Assembly (NCBI RefSeq): GCF_001591505.1
Contig: NZ_BCVA01000017.1
Span: forward strand, 1 to 64,000
Origin: Neobacillus niacini NBRC 15566
Lineage (GTDB): Bacteria; Bacillota; Bacilli; Bacillales; Cytobacillaceae
Reading direction: 5' to 3'
Length of the DNA stretch: 64,000 nucleotides
Each line of letters opens with the position of its first letter. The stretch's first letter is position 1. Below, in pieces: positions 53,238-61,851 of this stretch. The position numbers were made by a program, and so were the translations under genes. The notes below the pieces were generated by a model. It searched no databases. It was not told the origin of the DNA and saw only the letters and a program-made list of their open reading frames with translations.

Positions 53238-53786
53238 TTGTCAAATTCACTAAGAGAAAAAAACATTGTATTTATTGGTTTCATGGGTGCGGGAAAAACA
53301 ACCATTGGGAAGCTGGTAGCACAAAAGCTGTATCGAGATTTTATTGATATCGATGAAGAAATTGAAAAAGAATACAATATGCCCATTCCGAAGATTTTTG
53401 CCGAAATTGGAGAGAAAGCCTTTAGGGAAAAGGAAAAAGAAGTAATTCAGAATCTATGTGAGTACAAGCTTAAGATTATTTCTGTTGGAGGCGGAGCATT
53501 CCTTCAGGAAGAAATCAGACAGGTATGCCTCTCTTCGAGTATTGTATTTTATTTAGATATCACTTGGGATGCATGGAAAAATCGTTTAAGTTCGATTATT
53601 GACAGCCGTCCTGTCCTGCAGGGTAAAACAATGGAAGAAATAGAAGAGTTATTTTATAAAAGAAAAGAGATTTATAAAAATAATTATCACTCAATCATTG
53701 AAATAAGCGACCAAAATGTAGATGAATTAGCTGAGAGCATTGTAAAAACCCTGAAATTATCTTGGGAATTACACGAAACTAAGTAA
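53238..53786 (+). CDS. aroK: Shikimate kinase
   Basis: A 182-residue nucleoside-monophosphate-kinase-fold enzyme that phosphorylates shikimate at O3. Walker A is GFMGAGKTT (residues 14-22), the shikimate-binding Asp is in DIDEEIEKEY, the conserved arginine and FR motif in FAEIGEKAFREKE, and SVGGGAF and the lid Arg in DSRPVLQG follow. I choose TTG 53238; the longer frame upstream has no ribosome site. It lies 22 bp before aroD, forming a small shikimate-pathway operon. Confidence 0.9.
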   Translation: MSNSLREKNIVFIGFMGAGKTTIGKLVAQKLYRDFIDIDEEIEKEYNMPIPKIFAEIGEKAFREKEKEVIQNLCEYKLKIISVGGGAFLQEEIRQVCLSSSIVFYLDITWDAWKNRLSSIIDSRPVLQGKTMEEIEELFYKRKEIYKNNYHSIIEISDQNVDELAESIVKTLKLSWELHETK

Positions 53787-53808
53787 AAGGTCAAGGGGAG
53801 TGGAGAAG

Positions 53809-54573
53809 ATGAAAAGAAGTGTCACCGTAAAGGGGATAACGATTGGGGAAGGGGCACCGAAAATCTGCGTCCCGATGGTTGGGGAGACTGTTTCAGAATT
53901 AGTAGAAGAAGCCTCGTTTCTTAAAACAGTTGACTTAGATGTTGTGGAGTGGCGTGTTGATTTTTTTGAGCATGTGGAGGATTTAGAGAAAGTAAAAGAG
54001 GCATTAAATTCCATACGATCCATCTTACATAATACTCCGCTTATATTTACATTCCGAAGTGCAAAAGAAGGCGGAGAAAAGGAAGTTAGCGCAGCATATT
54101 ATTTTGAATTAAATAGGGCGATCGCTGAGAGTGGTCAGATAGACATCGTTGATGTTGAACTATTTAATGAGGAAGAAGAAATCGTAAAGCTTATTTCTGA
54201 AGCCCATGCCAGCAATGTGTATGTTATCATTTCGAATCATGATTTTAACAAAACGCCAGCAAAGGAAGAGATCGTCTCCCGTTTATGCAAGGCGCAGGAG
54301 TTAGGCGGAGATTTACCGAAGATAGCTGTTATGCCTCGGAACGCTGCAGATGTGTTGACCTTATTGGACGCAACCAACACAATGCATGAGCAATATGCGG
54401 ATAGACCGATTATTACAATGTCTATGGCAGGTAGAGGAGTAATCAGCCGAATAGCTGGTGAAATATTTGGTTCTGCCTTAACTTTTGGCGTGGCCAAGAA
54501 GGCTTCCGCTCCTGGTCAGGTGCCTGTCACCGAATTAAGGAGCATTTTATCATTAATTAATAGTAACTTATAG
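53809..54573 (+). CDS. aroD: 3-dehydroquinate dehydratase, type I
   Basis: A 254-residue TIM-barrel enzyme that dehydrates 3-dehydroquinate to 3-dehydroshikimate through a Schiff base. The catalytic lysine lies in LPKIAVMPRN and the general-base histidine in ISNHDFNKTP; EWRVDFFEHV and the C-terminal GSALTFGVAKKASAPGQ are conserved. ATG 53809 follows AAGGGGAG; GTG 53800 is less likely. It is named aroC in B. subtilis. Follows aroK; a terminator ends the pair. Confidence 0.94.
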   Translation: MKRSVTVKGITIGEGAPKICVPMVGETVSELVEEASFLKTVDLDVVEWRVDFFEHVEDLEKVKEALNSIRSILHNTPLIFTFRSAKEGGEKEVSAAYYFELNRAIAESGQIDIVDVELFNEEEEIVKLISEAHASNVYVIISNHDFNKTPAKEEIVSRLCKAQELGGDLPKIAVMPRNAADVLTLLDATNTMHEQYADRPIITMSMAGRGVISRIAGEIFGSALTFGVAKKASAPGQVPVTELRSILSLINSNL

Positions 54574-54630
54574 TCGCTTACTTTTTATAAATGAGAAATA
54601 CCTTGTTCCTAAAGGTAATTTCCTATTTTT

Positions 54631-54672
54631 ACAGACAGTAATGAGTAATCCTCATTGCTGTCTGTTTTTTTT
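54631..54672 (+). terminator. Terminator of aroK-aroD
   Basis: Stem ACAGACAG-AATGAG / CTCATT-CTGTCTGT followed by eight T. Confidence 0.93.
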
Positions 54673-54831
54673 GCGTGAATTTTTAATGCTTGGGTTGCTT
54701 CATTAAAGACAGTTGTCCATAGATTCTAGTGGATTTATTAAGGAAAAGGGTACAAACCCAATGCCTCTAATAGTGAGGATACATATAAATAAAGTACAGT
54801 CTGACAATAGAGATAGATGGAAGGGGGGGAC

Positions 54832-54861
54832 ATGAGCGGACTTGGGCCTATAAGGAGGTAG
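54832..54861 (+). CDS. Putative 9-residue leader peptide before the ArsB-like gene
   Basis: MSGLGPIRR, from ATG 54832 with the very strong ribosome site GGAAGGGGGG five bases upstream. Its last two codons (AGG AGG) are themselves the ribosome site of the next frame. A small hairpin, GAGGT / ACCTC (54855-54859 and 54866-54870), would hide that site, so ribosomes on the leader could open it. This layout is the one known from translational attenuators of resistance genes; here it is inferred. Confidence 0.5.
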   Translation: MSGLGPIRR

Positions 54862-54870
54862 GTTCACCTC

Positions 54871-56271
54871 ATGATACATCATGAAAAACTAACTAGATTG
54901 GAAGGGGAAAAAATGATTCTACCGATGGTTTGGATGACCATTTTCGCTTTTGTAGCAACACTCATCTTTATTCTGTGGCGGCCTGGAGGAATGAACGAAG
55001 CTATTCCTGCCACTATAGGTGCGATTTTAGTATTGATCAGTGGAAGTGTTTCTTTAACAGACCTTGGCATTATTACGGAGACGATCTCGGGTGCAGCCAT
55101 CACCATTATGGCAACAATTGTAATGGCTATTGTTTTGGAAAGTTTTGGATTTTTCAATTGGGTAGCAGAGAAGCTCGCTGCTAAAGCAAATGGGTCAGGT
55201 ATACGTTTATTCTGGTATGTTAACCTCCTATGCTTTCTTATGACGCTTTTCTTCAATAATGATGGAAGTATTTTAATCACAACACCTATTCTTGTCATGT
55301 TACTAAACAATATGGGGTTAAAAAATCATCAAAAGATACCCTATTTATTATCTGGAGGGTTAATTGCTACAGCCTCGAGTGCTCCCATTGGTGTAAGCAA
55401 TATTGTCAACCTTATTGCCTTAAAAATAGTAGATATGGATTTGTATTTGCATACGGCGATGATGTTTTTACCTGCAACGCTCGGTCTTTTGTTACTTGTT
55501 TGGCTTCTGTTTCTTCGCTTTAAAAAGGTTCTACCACAAACTGTTCCTGTTAAAGTAACCGGCTTGACGAGAAGCTCATATCATCCACTTAAACCTGGTC
55601 CCACATATGCCTCTGAAAAAGATCGTTCCCGGTTTATGCGAAATGTCCTCCTATTTGTATTTGCAGTACGTCTCAGTCTATTCGCCGCATCATACTTTGC
55701 CATACCTGTATCGGTAATGGCCGTTATAGGGTCACTTGTCCTTTTAGGATGGAGATGGGCTTATTTAAAAGTATCACCAGTCGATATGCTGAAAAAAACC
55801 CCTTGGTTTATTCTTGTTTTCGCCTTTAGTATGTATGTCATTATTTACGGCCTGCATAATATTGGGTTGACCGATTTGCTTATTGATTATATGCGTCCAA
55901 TGGTATCAGGAAGCCTGCTACATGCAAGCGTAATGATGGGAACGTTATTAACGGTTCTCTCAAACATCTTTAATAATCATCCGGCACTCATGGTCGGAAC
56001 GCTTACGTTAATGAATATGGACCTTAGCCCGCTAGCCTTAAAAGTCTCCTATTTAGCCAATGTGATAGGAAGTGATATGGGCTCATTATTACTCCCGATG
56101 GGGACACTTGCAACGTTGATGTGGATGCACATCGTTAGAAAAGGAAAAGTCATGATTACATGGTGGGAATATGTAAAAATCACATTTGTAGTCATTCCCC
56201 CAGCGACATTGTTTACATTAGTTGTCTTATATTATTGGGTTTCATGGTTATTTGGCGGAGCACTTCAGTAA
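54871..56271 (+). CDS. ArsB/NhaD-superfamily transporter
   Basis: A 452- to 466-residue membrane protein of the ArsB/arsenical-pump group with about 11-12 helices. Diagnostic stretches are FFNNDGSILITTPILVMLLN and NIFNNHPALMVGTLTL, the paired re-entrant motifs of the ion transporter superfamily, and NVIGSDMGSLLLPMGTLATLMW. Two starts are possible: ATG 54871, whose AAGGAGG lies in a hairpin and overlaps a leader peptide, and ATG 54913 after GGAAGGGG. There is no arsR or arsC gene nearby, so arsenite as substrate is uncertain; an organic or inorganic anion is also possible. Confidence 0.85.
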   Translation: MIHHEKLTRLEGEKMILPMVWMTIFAFVATLIFILWRPGGMNEAIPATIGAILVLISGSVSLTDLGIITETISGAAITIMATIVMAIVLESFGFFNWVAEKLAAKANGSGIRLFWYVNLLCFLMTLFFNNDGSILITTPILVMLLNNMGLKNHQKIPYLLSGGLIATASSAPIGVSNIVNLIALKIVDMDLYLHTAMMFLPATLGLLLLVWLLFLRFKKVLPQTVPVKVTGLTRSSYHPLKPGPTYASEKDRSRFMRNVLLFVFAVRLSLFAASYFAIPVSVMAVIGSLVLLGWRWAYLKVSPVDMLKKTPWFILVFAFSMYVIIYGLHNIGLTDLLIDYMRPMVSGSLLHASVMMGTLLTVLSNIFNNHPALMVGTLTLMNMDLSPLALKVSYLANVIGSDMGSLLLPMGTLATLMWMHIVRKGKVMITWWEYVKITFVVIPPATLFTLVVLYYWVSWLFGGALQ

Positions 56272-56301
56272 TGAGAAGATATCAACAAAGGAGAATTTTA
56301 A

Positions 56302-56979
56302 ATGACGGTATTTAAAGATTTAATCGGCAAAATTATTGATATAGAGATTTCTGGGAAGAATTTTTACTCTGGTATACTAGTAGATTGTGGGTTAGATATT
56401 CTTGTTTTATATATGGGGAGGAGTCAAAGGTTCTATTATATTCCGACCGTTCATATTCAGCGGGTGAAAGAAGCAAAAACGGATCCGTATTCAGACGTGT
56501 ATGAACTTCCTGAAGAAAAGCCGATTGAACCGGATTCTTCTGCTATATCATTTCGTGGAATATTGACAAATGCCAAGGGAAGATTTGTAGAGGTATATGT
56601 TACAGGTAATAAATCTATTCATGGCTATTTGACGAGTATCATGAATAATCACTTTGTGTTTTATTCACCCATTTACAAAACCGTGTTCATCTCTATGGAT
56701 CATGTTAAATGGCTAATTCCTTATCCGGAGCATAGTGCGCCCTACTCTATCAATAATCAGACACTCCCTGCCTCTCCTGCATCCATTCCATTAGCGAGAA
56801 GCTTTGAAGATCAATGCAAAAAATTAGAAAATCAGCTTGTGGTTATTGATGGTGGAGATAGCGGTGAAAAAATTGGCTTACTTCAGAAAGTCTCGAATAA
56901 CCAATTAACACTGATTACAGCTGAAAGGGATATCGTGTACCGCAATTTAGAGCATGTGAAAACCATTCATTTTGCATGA
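56302..56979 (+). CDS. Protein with three Sm-like (DUF2642-type) repeats
   Basis: A 225-residue protein of three similar modules, each with a strand pattern GKxxxIxxxGxxxxxGxLxxxxxDxxxL and ending in an xYIPxxHIxxVK-like line: residues about 5-55 (YYIPTVHIQRVKEA), 82-137 (VFISMDHVKWLI) and 168-225 (VYRNLEHVKTIHF). This is the small beta-barrel pattern of DUF2642/Sm-like Bacillus proteins, some of which are found in spores. Proline-rich linkers (56-80 and 138-160) join the modules. No signal peptide. It follows the ArsB-like gene by 30 bp but function is unknown. Confidence 0.68.
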   Translation: MTVFKDLIGKIIDIEISGKNFYSGILVDCGLDILVLYMGRSQRFYYIPTVHIQRVKEAKTDPYSDVYELPEEKPIEPDSSAISFRGILTNAKGRFVEVYVTGNKSIHGYLTSIMNNHFVFYSPIYKTVFISMDHVKWLIPYPEHSAPYSINNQTLPASPASIPLARSFEDQCKKLENQLVVIDGGDSGEKIGLLQKVSNNQLTLITAERDIVYRNLEHVKTIHFA

Positions 56980-57013
56980 GGTGTTGGATTTTAATAGTAA
57001 AGGAGCAGATCCA

Positions 57014-57086
57014 ATGAAAAAAAACACAAAAAAATAATCCAAGCTTGTTGGGCCGACAAGAATGGATTATTCTTCGCTTCAGTGTG
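57014..57086 (+). pseudogene. Short frame with ribosome site, broken in an A-run
   Basis: AAAGGAGCAG precedes ATG 57014, which reads MKKNTKK and stops at 57037. One more A in the A7 run would extend it to about 24 residues (MKKNTKKIIQACWADKNG and six more) ending at TGA 57084-57086. The sequence also folds into AATAATCCA / TGGATTATT (57034-57072). It may be a small gene with a frameshift, a leader peptide, or chance. Confidence 0.3.
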
Positions 57087-57095
57087 ATAAAGTTG

Positions 57096-57129
57096 AACCG
57101 TGGTAATAGGTGGTCCACGGTTTTTTTTT
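57096..57129 (+). terminator. Terminator upstream of the aldo/keto reductase
   Basis: Stem AACCGTGG / CCACGGTT with an 11-base loop and nine T. Confidence 0.85.
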
Positions 57130-57214
57130 GTTATACTTATTTAGTAATAAATTATGAAATGGTCGTTTATTTGGTTCAGGTTCAAAGATAAAAATGTTGT
57201 TAAGGGGGATTGTA

Positions 57215-58090
57215 ATGAAATATCGGCGCTTAGGGATAACAAATGAAAAGATACCTCTCATAGGGCAGGGGACTTGGACCTACGGAGAAAATAAAAGTGA
57301 AGCGTTAGAAGAAATAAAAGCTTTACGTTTTGGAATCGAAAACGGACTTACGTTAATAGATACAGCTGAGGAATATGCGAAAGGCGGGGCAGAACGCATA
57401 GTATCAGAGGCCATTAAGGATTGCCGCGGGGATATCTTTTTGACAACAAAGGTCTCGGCAAAAAACTGTTCATATAAGAGTGTGATCGAAGCGGCAGAAC
57501 GAAGTTTGGAGAGGTTAAACACCACATATATTGATCTCTATTTGCAACATTGGCCGAGTAAGGAACACCCCCTAGAAGAAACGATGCAAGCGATGGAGTA
57601 TTTAGTTGATAAAGGTTTAGTTAAATATATAGGAGTTAGTAATTTCACACAGCAGTTGATGGATGACGCACAGGCTGTTTTAGGCAGTCATGTTATTATG
57701 TGTAATCAGGTGGGGTATCATTTGAATGATCGAAGGGTGGAGAATGATATAATACCATACTGTCAGAAGAATGAGGTGACGGTTATGGGCTACTCACCAT
57801 TTGGTTATGCCCCACAGTTTTTTGGCGGAGTTGGTTTCCCAGAACAGGGTACGATGGAACGTCAGATATTGGATAAGATTGGCAGAAAATATGGCGCAAC
57901 AGCTTACCAAGTCGCATTGAATTGGATTCTTAGGCATGAGAAACTCATTACAATTCCGAAAGCGAAAACCATTACACATATTAAGAGTAATCTTAAAGCA
58001 TTAGAACTGACATTATCGGATGAAGATTTACAATTAATTGATACATACTTTCCCAAAACCAATGAGGGTATGAGTTTAGTAAAATATTAG
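57215..58090 (+). CDS. Aldo/keto reductase
   Basis: A 291-residue NADPH-dependent TIM-barrel oxidoreductase. The catalytic tetrad is visible: Asp and Tyr in LIDTAEEYAKGGAE, Lys in LTTKVS, His in DLYLQHWPS. GLVKYIGVSNF and the C-terminal cofactor-binding IPKAKTITHIKSN are conserved. ATG 57215 follows AAGGGGGATTG; seven more codons are open upstream. Such enzymes reduce aldehydes and ketones; no specific substrate can be named. Single gene. Confidence 0.92.
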   Translation: MKYRRLGITNEKIPLIGQGTWTYGENKSEALEEIKALRFGIENGLTLIDTAEEYAKGGAERIVSEAIKDCRGDIFLTTKVSAKNCSYKSVIEAAERSLERLNTTYIDLYLQHWPSKEHPLEETMQAMEYLVDKGLVKYIGVSNFTQQLMDDAQAVLGSHVIMCNQVGYHLNDRRVENDIIPYCQKNEVTVMGYSPFGYAPQFFGGVGFPEQGTMERQILDKIGRKYGATAYQVALNWILRHEKLITIPKAKTITHIKSNLKALELTLSDEDLQLIDTYFPKTNEGMSLVKY

Positions 58091-58096
58091 CCAGTG

Positions 58097-58205
58097 CGGC
58101 GGAACGCTTATAAAATTCAATTTCCGCCGATATATCTAAATAAACGCCTATAATTCATTTAACGCTGATATCTTTGAAATAAAGCTGATATCCCTGATAC
58201 AGAGC
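58097..58205. repeat. Imperfect 18-21-bp intergenic repeats with a GGCGGAA hairpin
   Basis: Successive units begin near 58103 (AACGCTTATAAAATTC), 58124 (CCGCCGATATATCTAAA), 58143 (AACGCCTATAATTCATT), 58161 (AACGCTGATATCTTTG) and 58181 (AAAGCTGATATCCCTG). The first part forms GGCGGAA / TTCCGCC, the same core as the palindromes inside the MITE-like element at 362-637. Confidence 0.6.
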
Positions 58206-58246
58206 ATAATCTCGATTTAATATCTTGTAACAAAGGAGGGAAAAGC

Positions 58247-58745
58247 TTGCCCTATAAACTTTGGATTGCGGTAAATAGTATTTTGATTGACGTTTCGTTT
58301 ATTTATATCTGGTTTTTCCTTCCGACTGACAGCAGTTTAGTCATTTTGGCTCGGCTGCTGGCACAAATAGCCATGGTCCTCTTTTTGATTAATATCAATA
58401 TGTATTTGATATTTTGGGTTATTCGCAAAACCTCAATAAGACAGGTTAAGATACGTCTTGCAAAATTCTCAAGAGTTATGATGAAGTGGCATATTTCAAT
58501 TGCAGTAACAGCTACAACCATTATTGTTGGTCATGCCGCTATCAATTTATATAAAATTGCTCCAGTTGTTGTCTTTGATAACATAAAAACATCAGCGGCT
58601 ATCTGGCTATATCCTTTCTGTTCCATACTTTGGCTGCAGGGTATTTACGTCATAAAAAGTCTTCCGGATTTAGACGGAAATTTCATCTCACAACAGCCAT
58701 GATCTTTTTTCTACTCTTTCTTGTACATCTGTTCATTCCGATCTA
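58247..58745 (+). pseudogene. Haem-b-like four- to five-helix membrane protein, frameshifted
   Basis: The open frame from TTG 58247 (after AAAGGAGGG) gives 151 residues ending at 58702. Helix 3 carries His-x13-His (WHISIAVTATTIIVGH), the spacing of haem-b ligands in one helix. From about 58585 the sense frame switches: the next frame reads SGYLAISFLFHTLAAGYL and then FHLTTAMIFFLLFLVHLF, a second His-x13-His, ending at TAA 58743-58745. One extra A in the A5 run at 58585-58589 restores a single protein of about 166 residues, ending just before the next gene. I treat it as a frameshifted gene, or a sequencing slip. Confidence 0.65.
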
Positions 58746-58760
58746 ATGGAGGTGAGTTTA

Positions 58761-59786
58761 TTGAAGCCGACGGAGAGTACTAAACGAATAGAAAGCCTCG
58801 ATTATTTACGAGGATTTGCACTGCTGGGAATTATTCTAGTTAATATTCTGCCGCTGTTGGCTGTGAAAGTGCCTGAGCAAGGCACAGCGGATGCCTACTA
58901 TCAAAGGTTTCTCTTTTTATTTGTAGAGGGAAGGTTTTATACGCTTTTTTCTTTTTTGTTCGGTGTAGGCTTTTATCTATTTATCTCAAGAGCGAATGCA
59001 AAGGGGAAAAACGGCTACGTTTTGTTTTTGCGAAGGGTGACAGCATTATTTATATTAGGCTGGTTCCATGTTAAATTCCATCCTGGAGAGGCATTAACTG
59101 TTTATGCCGTGACTGGACTGCTTTTACTTCCATTTTACAAAGTGAAAAAGGAAATTAACCTTGCCATTGGATTAATCCTGCTAATCGCGATAAGTGTCAT
59201 GGCCTTCAAGCTGTTTATGGTTGTACCGCTGATGCTGCTGGGGATTACTGCTGGTCAATATCATCTCTTTGAAGGTGTGGCGGGGAAGATAAAAAGAGCT
59301 GTGATCTTTACTGCTCTTCTGCTAGTAGTAAGTGCAGCGGGACTTATTTTTCAATATCAACATGTACCAGCTGCACCATTTGGTTTTTATACCGGAGTTG
59401 ACGAGGCTACTTATCAATTTTTAAGTATAGGAATTATGATTGGACCAATTGTTTCCGCTTTATATGTTGGGGTGCTAATTCTGCTTCTTCAATTTCAGTC
59501 TGTTCAAAAGCTGTTGTCCCCTTTGAAGAGCTATGGGCGTATGGCGCTGACTAACTATATTTTTCAAACTGTCTTTATCTATTTAGCTGGATATCTATTC
59601 AACTGGTTTGATACATTAACCTACCTCCAATCTCTACTTGTTTGTCTAACGATTTACGTTATCCAGCTTATCTTTAGTGTAGTCTGGCTTCGTTTTTTTC
59701 AATTTGGACCACTGGAGTGGCTATGGCGTGTTGTTACGTACTTAGAGGTGCCGCCAATGAGGAATCGTTTTAAAGCAGTAAATTAA
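58761..59786 (+). CDS. DUF418 family membrane protein (YeiB-like)
   Basis: A 341-residue polytopic membrane protein with about nine helices. The start RIESLDYLRGFALLGIILVN is the family hallmark and FSFLFGVGFYLFI and the C-terminal GRMALTNYIFQTVF and FGPLEWLWRVVTY confirm DUF418, a group related to acyltransferase-type membrane proteins with no proven reaction. The start is TTG 58761, six bases after GGAGGTGA; ATG 58746 overlaps that site. It follows the frameshifted haem-b-like gene by 15 bp and is probably in its operon. Confidence 0.9.
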   Translation: MKPTESTKRIESLDYLRGFALLGIILVNILPLLAVKVPEQGTADAYYQRFLFLFVEGRFYTLFSFLFGVGFYLFISRANAKGKNGYVLFLRRVTALFILGWFHVKFHPGEALTVYAVTGLLLLPFYKVKKEINLAIGLILLIAISVMAFKLFMVVPLMLLGITAGQYHLFEGVAGKIKRAVIFTALLLVVSAAGLIFQYQHVPAAPFGFYTGVDEATYQFLSIGIMIGPIVSALYVGVLILLLQFQSVQKLLSPLKSYGRMALTNYIFQTVFIYLAGYLFNWFDTLTYLQSLLVCLTIYVIQLIFSVVWLRFFQFGPLEWLWRVVTYLEVPPMRNRFKAVN

Positions 59787-59790
59787 AAAG

Positions 59791-59823
59791 AAAGGACCTG
59801 CATGCGATTCATGCAGGTCCTTT
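59791..59823. terminator. Bidirectional terminator, DUF418 / LTA synthase
   Basis: Perfect 14-bp stem AAAGGACCTGCATG / CATGCAGGTCCTTT with loop CGATT between convergent genes. Confidence 0.92.
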
Positions 59824-59825
59824 AC

Positions 59826-61661
59826 CTAATCTTCTGTTTGTTCTTTGCGGATATAATCCGAGTACTCCATGATGGTTAAGGAATTATCAATACTTTTTTG
59901 GAGACCATTCGTATTCTTTGTTTTCTTCATGATTTTTCGATTATAAATGGAAGCAGGGAGCTTGGCACTTGGTGCTGTATAGATCGTTTTATCACTGATA
60001 AACGATCCACCTGGCAGGTAGTAACGCATTCCAAGCAGGTTCTTTTTGTAATGAAAGAGATTGTGCCCCATCATTTGCGTTTCATGCTCGATACCAAGTA
60101 AGTTTAATAGAGTCGGCATTAGGTCAATTTGACCTCCAAGGTGTGAATAAGTATCACCTGTAAATAGACCTGGTGCTGTAAATAAAACTGGTACAATGAA
60201 GCGGTCTTGCATGGTGTATTCGTGACCTAATACTTCTTTTAACAAGGTCTTATCGTGATCAGTAACAGGTGCACCGTGAAGACCAGAGTGATCGCCATAA
60301 ATCAAAATAACAGATTCATCATAGATTCCTAACTTCTTTAGATGGTTAATGAATAACCCAATCTGTTCATCCGTATAACGAACAGATTGAAAGTAGTTCC
60401 CGACATACGTTTCTTTATAGTATTCCGGTAAGTCTAGAAGTTCGTATTCTTCGGGCATTTCAAATGGTGTATGGCTTGTAAGCGTAATAATATTCGAATA
60501 CATCTTTTCGTGCGTCTTTAACTGCTTTTCTAGCTGTTCGTCCACAAAGTTAAACAGCACTTCATCTGCCGGACCAAAACCGATTTCTTTTTCGTTTGGA
60601 ATCTCACTACTAGTGTAGATATAATCAAATCCAAGTGCTGGATATAACTTATCACGACTCCAATAGGTAATATCATCGGCGTGATAAGTGGCAGTGCCGT
60701 AGCCATTCTTTTTTAAAGCCCGAACCAGTGAAGGTATCTCTTCACCGTCAAGGGTATTAACGGTTGGGTCCATGCCTTCAGGGTATAGGGAGGTATGCAT
60801 GAGCCATTCAGCATCTGATGTGTTACCTGCCCCAATTTGTTGATAGACATGATCGAAATAGGCACTTTCTTTTAAGAGTGCATTTAAATTTGGTGTGATT
60901 TCCTGCCCGTTTATCTTTTGATTAATCGTGAATTCCTGCAAAGACTCCACTTGAATAACAAAAACATGGCGGTTTTTTGCGAGTCCAAACGTGCTTTGTT
61001 CAGCAGCTGGGACATAGGTGTTTCCCTTAAGCTTTTCAAGTTCTTTTTCAGACATATACTCCTGACTTGCAAAGGCTGTCCCTAGGCTATTTTCATAAGC
61101 TTGAACGAATTGTGATTGGATATAGCCGTGCTTCTTTGCAAAGTAGGAAACATCAATTAACGGATAGCGAAATGCGATAACAGTCATGATGAGTCCGATA
61201 CAGCCAAAGCCAGCTGTCCATCTCTTTGCTGAGATAAAGGTAGTGGAATTTTTCTTGAAAAACCAAATAAGCGGGAGGATTATCACTACATCTAGGAAAA
61301 ACAGAAAATCATACGGGCTTCCAAGTAAGGCAACTGTGCCTCCGACAGAGTTGGATTGATAAATTTGTTTGACATCAAAATAAGATGGTACGGTTGAAAA
61401 ATACCGAGTATAATAAACAACGACAATGAACAGCACTGACAAGATTAAGTTATAAAGCCAAATGGCTAACCAGGTTCGTTTTTTAAAAAATATCATGAGA
61501 GCAGTTAAAACTACAGCCCACATGGGAAACTCAATAAGCAACACATGAAAAAACGACGTGTTTTCAAAAACGACAATCTGAAAGGCATAAATTTTTATAA
61601 ACAAAACAACCAATAGTAATACAATTGGTTGAAGAAAACCACCGCTCAAAACCTTATTCAT
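59826..61661 (-). CDS. Lipoteichoic acid synthase family protein (LtaS/YqgS type)
   Basis: A 611-residue enzyme with five N-terminal membrane helices (to about residue 180) and an extracellular sulfatase-type domain. It moves glycerol phosphate from phosphatidylglycerol onto lipoteichoic acid. The nucleophile is Thr281 in GAGNTSDAEW; metal-binding residues lie in VIQVESLQ, YGDHSGLHG and the DDITYWSRD region. Start ATG 61661 has AGGTG six bases before. Bacillus has several paralogues (LtaS, YfnI, YqgS, YvgJ); I cannot choose among them. Confidence 0.93.
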   Translation of the reverse strand: MNKVLSGGFLQPIVLLLVVLFIKIYAFQIVVFENTSFFHVLLIEFPMWAVVLTALMIFFKKRTWLAIWLYNLILSVLFIVVVYYTRYFSTVPSYFDVKQIYQSNSVGGTVALLGSPYDFLFFLDVVIILPLIWFFKKNSTTFISAKRWTAGFGCIGLIMTVIAFRYPLIDVSYFAKKHGYIQSQFVQAYENSLGTAFASQEYMSEKELEKLKGNTYVPAAEQSTFGLAKNRHVFVIQVESLQEFTINQKINGQEITPNLNALLKESAYFDHVYQQIGAGNTSDAEWLMHTSLYPEGMDPTVNTLDGEEIPSLVRALKKNGYGTATYHADDITYWSRDKLYPALGFDYIYTSSEIPNEKEIGFGPADEVLFNFVDEQLEKQLKTHEKMYSNIITLTSHTPFEMPEEYELLDLPEYYKETYVGNYFQSVRYTDEQIGLFINHLKKLGIYDESVILIYGDHSGLHGAPVTDHDKTLLKEVLGHEYTMQDRFIVPVLFTAPGLFTGDTYSHLGGQIDLMPTLLNLLGIEHETQMMGHNLFHYKKNLLGMRYYLPGGSFISDKTIYTAPSAKLPASIYNRKIMKKTKNTNGLQKSIDNSLTIMEYSDYIRKEQTED

Positions 61662-61851
61662 AAAAAACACCTCTATAAGATACTCTTCTCTCTTAACTTA
61701 TCAAAACTTCTACAATACTATCAACTAATATGGAAATAAATATTAATTTTCTGAAACCTTGGGTATCTGCTGAAATAAATTTTTCAATATGATATGATTA
61801 TGCAGAATTTTGGCAAAAATAACTTTATAAAGATTTAAAGGGAGGAATACG

